DNA of 7,763 bases from an uncultured Gemmatimonadota bacterium (GTDB lineage Bacteria; Gemmatimonadota; Gemmatimonadetes; Gemmatimonadales; GWC2-71-9): positions 1-7,763 of the forward strand of contig CAMLLJ010000128.1 of the NCBI GenBank assembly GCA_946480845.1. The letters run 5' to 3'. This document shows, one piece after another, positions 5,725 through 7,763 of the stretch. The translations under genes and the position numbers were made by a program. The notes beneath the pieces were generated by a model, which worked only from the letters and a program-made list of their open reading frames with translations, ran no database searches and was not told where the DNA came from. The stretch's first letter is position 1. Each line of letters begins with the position of its first letter.

Positions 5725-6497
5725 CGCACCCAGGCGGGCTTCCGGTACTCGGTGGTGCCGAACAGCGCGGGGTCGAGCTCCACGTCCGCCCGCATGTCGC
5801 TGTATTCCTCGCGCATGACCTCGGTGCCGTCCCGGCGGATGATCACTTCCGGCGCGATCCAGCCGCGCCCCAGCCGCTGGTACTTGTTGAACTCGATGTC
5901 GAGCCGGCTCCTGCCGCCACCCTGGCTGGGCACCGACTCGATGAGCCGCACGAAGAGCATCCGCTCCGTGTCCACCCAGAACTGGTTTGACGTCGAGTCG
6001 CCCTCCGCGGCGCCGACGACGGTGACCGGCCGGCCCTGCCATGTCGTCGCGTGCACCTGCGTCAGGTCCACGCCCTGCTCCCGGAGCTGGGCGATGGTGG
6101 CCTCCGGCGCCTGTCCGTAGACGTCGAACCCGAGCGTCAGGAGGAGGTTGCGGTCGGCCCGCGCGGCCACCCGGCGGCCGCCGCGGAAGACGTAGATCGA
6201 GTCGCCGACGTACATGGTGGCGTTGGCGCTGTCGATCGGCGCGATGTCGATGCGGAGCTTGCCCGGGAAGGCGGCGGCCTCGTACCAGGTCTGCGCCGGC
6301 CGGTCGGGGAAGGTGGTGCGCTGGACGAACGTGAGCGTGCGGTACCAGGTGCGGCTGTGCGCGTCGTGCATCGCGCGCACCACGGCGTCGCCGCTGGTGA
6401 GCGCTGCGCGCGCGGCCGGAGCGCTGCCGGTGCCGCCGTAGGCGCCGGCGGACGCGCAGCCGGCCACTGCCACGAGGCCAAGAAAGAGAGAGCGCAC
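5721..6497 (-). CDS. Lipoprotein, upstream copy of a tandem paralogous pair
   Basis: A 258-aa predicted lipoprotein with signal MRSLFLGLVAVAGC (lipobox VAGC, Cys14) and a Gly/Ala-rich linker to about residue 35. The mature domain has the same blocks as its neighbour: AMHDAHSRTWYRTLTFVQRT (42 onward), FPGKLRIDIAPID, SIYVFRGGRR, LLLTLGFDVYGQAPEATIAQL, ATTWQGRPVTVVGAAEGDS, FWVDTERMLFVRLIE, KYQRLGRGWIAPEVII and C-terminal YSDMRADVELDPALFGTTEYRKPAW. Function unknown; a LolA-like ligand-binding role is an inference from the strand-rich layout. It is first in the minus-strand run. The GTG start is set by a strong AAGGAG (6503-6508) 5 nt upstream. A possible -10 (TAGATT on the minus strand, 6549-6554) without a clear -35, and a 6-bp GC stem (6518-6532) in the presumed leader, lie upstream. 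Confidence 0.88.
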   Translation of the reverse strand: MRSLFLGLVAVAGCASAGAYGGTGSAPAARAALTSGDAVVRAMHDAHSRTWYRTLTFVQRTTFPDRPAQTWYEAAAFPGKLRIDIAPIDSANATMYVGDSIYVFRGGRRVAARADRNLLLTLGFDVYGQAPEATIAQLREQGVDLTQVHATTWQGRPVTVVGAAEGDSTSNQFWVDTERMLFVRLIESVPSQGGGRSRLDIEFNKYQRLGRGWIAPEVIIRRDGTEVMREEYSDMRADVELDPALFGTTEYRKPAWVR

Positions 6498-6586
6498 GGG
6501 GTCTCCTTGAGGATGTGCGGGCCCGGGGCCCGTCAGGATGTCCGCGGGAATCTACGGCCGCGCGGAAGCTGCGGTTTCGGCGCTGC

Positions 6587-6614
6587 TTGTGGCCCGCGAG
6601 GAGCGCACTATGAT
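6587..6614 (+). promoter_or_regulatory. Sigma70-type promoter of tRNA-Arg
   Basis: TTGTGG (6587-6592), 16-bp spacer, TATGAT (6609-6614). Transcription would begin near 6621, about nine bases before the mature tRNA 5' end. The AT content of the -10 stands out in this GC-rich intergenic region. Confidence 0.7.
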
Positions 6615-6629
6615 TTCCCCTGACCACGG

Positions 6630-6703
6630 GCGCCCGTAGCTCAGCTGGATAGAGCAGCAGCCTTCTAAGCTGTTGGTCGGTGGTTCGAGTCCACCCGGGC
6701 GCA
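6630..6703 (+). tRNA. tRNA-Arg (anticodon TCT)
   Basis: A 74-nt cloverleaf. Acceptor GCGCCCG (6630-6636) pairs perfectly with CGGGCGC (6696-6702), with discriminator A6703. D stem GCTC/GAGC. Anticodon stem GCAGC (6657-6661) with GCTGT (6669-6673, one G-T pair) closes loop CTTCTAA, giving anticodon TCT at 6664-6666, reading AGA/AGG Arg codons. T arm GGTGG-TTCGAGT-CCACC. CCA is not encoded. The next gene starts 20 nt downstream. Confidence 0.97.
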
Positions 6704-6723
6704 TCCCCTCGCGAGGAACCTGC

Positions 6724-7149
6724 ATGCATACGCCGTCCGGCCCGATCGATCCCCGGGACCCTTCCGACAAGTCCCGCACTGTGGCGCTGGCGCTCGCCGT
6801 CGTCCTCGGCATGGTGGGTGGGCACCGGTTCTACGCCGGCAAGGTCGGTACGGCGCTGCTGATGCTGGTGACGTTCGGCGGGCTCGGGTTCTGGTGGGCG
6901 TTCGACGTCATTCTGGTGGCGGCGGGCGGTTTCCGGGATGACGACGGCCGGTTGATCACCGACTGGGACCCCTCCACGGCGGAGCTCTACGAGCGGCGGG
7001 GCGGCGTGCCGGAGGCCGTCCTCGACGAGCTCGAGGCCCTGCGCGGCGAGGTCGGCGAGCTGGCCGAGCGGCTGGATTTCGCCGAGCGGCTGCTGGCGCG
7101 GCCGCGGGAGCGTGGGGTGGCGGAACCCGATGTGAATTCAGGGCGTTAG
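6724..7149 (+). CDS. TM2 domain membrane protein with C-terminal helical tail
   Basis: A 141-aa inner-membrane protein. Residues about 17-72 form a TM2 domain: a first hydrophobic stretch TVALALAVVLGMVGGHRFYAG (19-39) with the signature GGHRFYAGK, a second helix around 42-67 with TFGGLGFWWAFDVILVAAGG, then FRDDDGR. TM2 proteins insert two short helices joined by a tight turn; their function is generally unknown. The C-terminal tail (about 95-131, LDELEALRGEVGELAERLDFAERLLAR) is strongly charged with hydrophobic heptad-like spacing and is probably a cytosolic coiled coil, recalling the helical parts of Psp-type proteins (a loose comparison only). ATG 6724 is preceded by GAGGA (6713-6717) at 6-nt spacing; earlier starts would lie inside the tRNA. 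The gene probably shares the tRNA-Arg transcript. Confidence 0.9.
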   Translation: MHTPSGPIDPRDPSDKSRTVALALAVVLGMVGGHRFYAGKVGTALLMLVTFGGLGFWWAFDVILVAAGGFRDDDGRLITDWDPSTAELYERRGGVPEAVLDELEALRGEVGELAERLDFAERLLARPRERGVAEPDVNSGR

Positions 7150-7171
7150 GAGGGTTGCGTGGGCTGCAAGT

Positions 7172-7190
7172 GGCGGTTAGGTTAGCCGTC
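7172..7190 (+). terminator. Possible weak terminator hairpin after the TM2 gene
   Basis: GGCGGTTA and TTAGCCGTC-type arms can form an 8-bp stem (two G-T pairs) with a 3-nt loop, 22 nt after the TM2 stop. Only short T content follows (CCCTTCG), so an intrinsic terminator is possible but not convincing. Confidence 0.3.
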
Positions 7191-7260
7191 CCTTCGATCC
7201 ATCCTGGCTGGAGGTATCCCGGCCGGGCGCAGGTATCGGGGAAATGAGGGACCCTACGGG
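7191..7260 (+). promoter_or_regulatory. Region upstream of the rRNA promoters with a direct AGGTATC repeat
   Basis: No gene is visible between the TM2 stop and the rRNA promoters. AGGTATC occurs at 7212-7218 and again at 7231-7237, 19 bp apart start to start (about two helical turns, same face), around a CCGGCCGG palindrome. This is a possible site for an activator of the rRNA promoters; it may also be chance. Confidence 0.25.
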
Positions 7261-7288
7261 TTGACTTCGGGTCCGCCTGCACTACATT
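7261..7288 (+). promoter_or_regulatory. rRNA operon promoter P1 (candidate)
   Basis: TTGACT (7261-7266), 16-bp spacer, TACATT (7283-7288). Its -35 hexamer is identical to that of P2, which lies 117 bp downstream. Tandem promoters are usual for bacterial rRNA operons. Confidence 0.55.
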
Positions 7289-7377
7289 ATGGGGCTCTCC
7301 CCGCTGTCCTTGCCGGAGCGGCACCGACTGGCGGGGGCGGGTGGCAGAGATGGATGAAGTCGGGCAGTACCAACCCC

Positions 7378-7406
7378 TTGACTCACCTCCTGCAACCGGC
7401 TAGAAT
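7378..7406 (+). promoter_or_regulatory. rRNA operon promoter P2
   Basis: TTGACT (7378-7383), exactly 17 bp, TAGAAT (7401-7406): a near-consensus sigma70 promoter in GC-rich DNA. Transcription would start near 7412-7414, giving a leader of about 210 nt before the 16S rRNA. Confidence 0.85.
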
Positions 7407-7465
7407 TAGAGGCTCGGCGGTTTTCTGGGCGGAGACGTCCGGACAAACGGCCAACCAGCGAAGTC

Positions 7466-7478
7466 TGCTCTTTGAAAA
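7466..7478 (+). promoter_or_regulatory. boxA-like rRNA antitermination site
   Basis: TGCTCTTTGAAAA closely matches the rRNA boxA core TGCTCTTTAACA known from E. coli, where NusB-NusE binds the nascent RNA to prevent premature termination. Its place in the leader, about 55 nt after the P2 start, fits that role. Confidence 0.75.
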
Positions 7479-7505
7479 GTGAAGTGAGCGAAAAGTGGAG
7501 TGCGG
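7474..7505 (+). repeat. Imperfect 16-bp tandem repeat in the rRNA leader
   Basis: Two adjacent 16-bp units, 7474-7489 and 7490-7505, both begin GAAAAGTG and match at 13 of 16 positions. The first unit overlaps the end of boxA. No function is evident. Confidence 0.6.
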
Positions 7506-7570
7506 ACCCAATGGTTCCAGCGGACACAGAGGCCGCGGGGACCGGGTTGATACTCTGATTTTCTGTGATT

Positions 7571-7603
7571 CGGACGACAAAATGGCGAAAGCCAAGTCGT
7601 TCG
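7571..7603 (+). other. GAAA-tetraloop hairpin in the rRNA leader
   Basis: CGGACGAC (7571-7578) pairs with GTCGTTCG (7596-7603, one G-T pair); inside an asymmetric AAAA/A internal loop a 4-bp stem TGGC/GCCA (7583-7586, 7591-7594) is capped by a GAAA tetraloop (7587-7590). Lying 22 nt before the 16S 5' end, it is a plausible processing or folding element. Confidence 0.6.
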
Positions 7604-7625
7604 CTCGAGCTACATATCGAACTAC

Positions 7626-7763
<138 letters not shown>

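Larger units (their letters stand above)
7413..7625 (+). other. 16S rRNA leader (transcribed, non-coding)
   Basis: About 213 nt from the P2 start to the mature 16S 5' end, no longer protein-coding in character: AT-richer than the rest of the window and rich in short repeats. It contains, in order, a GTCCGGAC palindrome (7437-7444), a boxA-like element, an imperfect 16-bp tandem repeat, a segment resembling a 16S hairpin, and a GAAA-tetraloop hairpin. The leader should pair in part with sequence beyond the 16S 3' end for RNase III-type processing, which lies outside the window. Confidence 0.7.

Noticed and set aside
4897..6120. 407-codon plus-strand frame antisense to the lipoprotein pair
   Set aside because: Composition (Arg, Gly, His, Ala) is that of a shadow frame; the opposite strand encodes paralogues with conserved blocks and lipoboxes.
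6630..6812. Peptide GWTRTTDQQLRRLLLYPAEL-like on the minus strand
   Set aside because: It is the antisense translation of the tRNA-Arg gene, a well-known false protein.
5725..6825. Long minus-strand frame (upstream half of a 635-codon open frame) next to the lipoprotein genes
   Set aside because: It overlaps the better-supported lipoprotein in another frame, is full of Arg/Pro/His repeats typical of GC-rich shadow frames, and runs through the tRNA-Arg gene.

Overview
The window is about 7.8 kb of GC-rich bacterial chromosome. It ends in the first ~138 bases of a 16S rRNA gene, preceded by a recognisable rRNA promoter and leader region. The exported proteins carry lipobox signals, and there is an L,D-transpeptidase and a lipoprotein pair with a possible LolA-like fold, so a diderm (Gram-negative type) cell is likely. 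The 16S fragment and the overall gene style suggest Gemmatimonadota. That assignment is from memory of related sequences and is tentative.

Region 1 (1-2398, plus strand) is a tightly packed transcript. It holds the C-terminal three quarters of RdgB/HAM1 (ITP/XTP pyrophosphatase), a secreted protein of unknown function, a HipA-like kinase of the compact type without the HipA N-subdomain, and a DUF3037 protein that overlaps the kinase by ATGA. A tRNA-Pro(TGG) gene follows immediately. The kinase/DUF3037 pair is the most interesting coding module here: both families are recognisable, their biochemical job is not established as far as I know, and the coupling implies a shared function.

Region 2 (2427-6497, minus strand) is a run of six genes converging on the tRNA-Pro. 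In transcription order they are two tandem paralogous lipoproteins coupled by a GTGA overlap, a pyridoxamine-phosphate-oxidase-like flavin split-barrel protein, a YkuD L,D-transpeptidase, a small lipoprotein, and a membrane-anchored DUF6544 protein. The last three are translationally coupled (a Shine-Dalgarno inside a stop codon, then an ATGA overlap). A stem-loop in a 53-nt gap divides the six into two groups of three. The theme is the cell envelope.

Region 3 (6498-7149) is a 132-bp divergent promoter region, then tRNA-Arg(TCT) with a clear promoter, and a TM2-domain membrane protein starting only 20 nt after the tRNA and probably on the same transcript.

Region 4 (7150-7763) has no protein gene. 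It holds a possible weak terminator, two sigma70-type rRNA promoters (the second is TTGACT-N17-TAGAAT), a boxA-like antitermination site inside an imperfect 16-bp tandem repeat, a leader segment that resembles the first variable hairpin of the 16S rRNA itself, a GAAA-tetraloop hairpin, and the 5' end of the 16S gene, which runs off the window.
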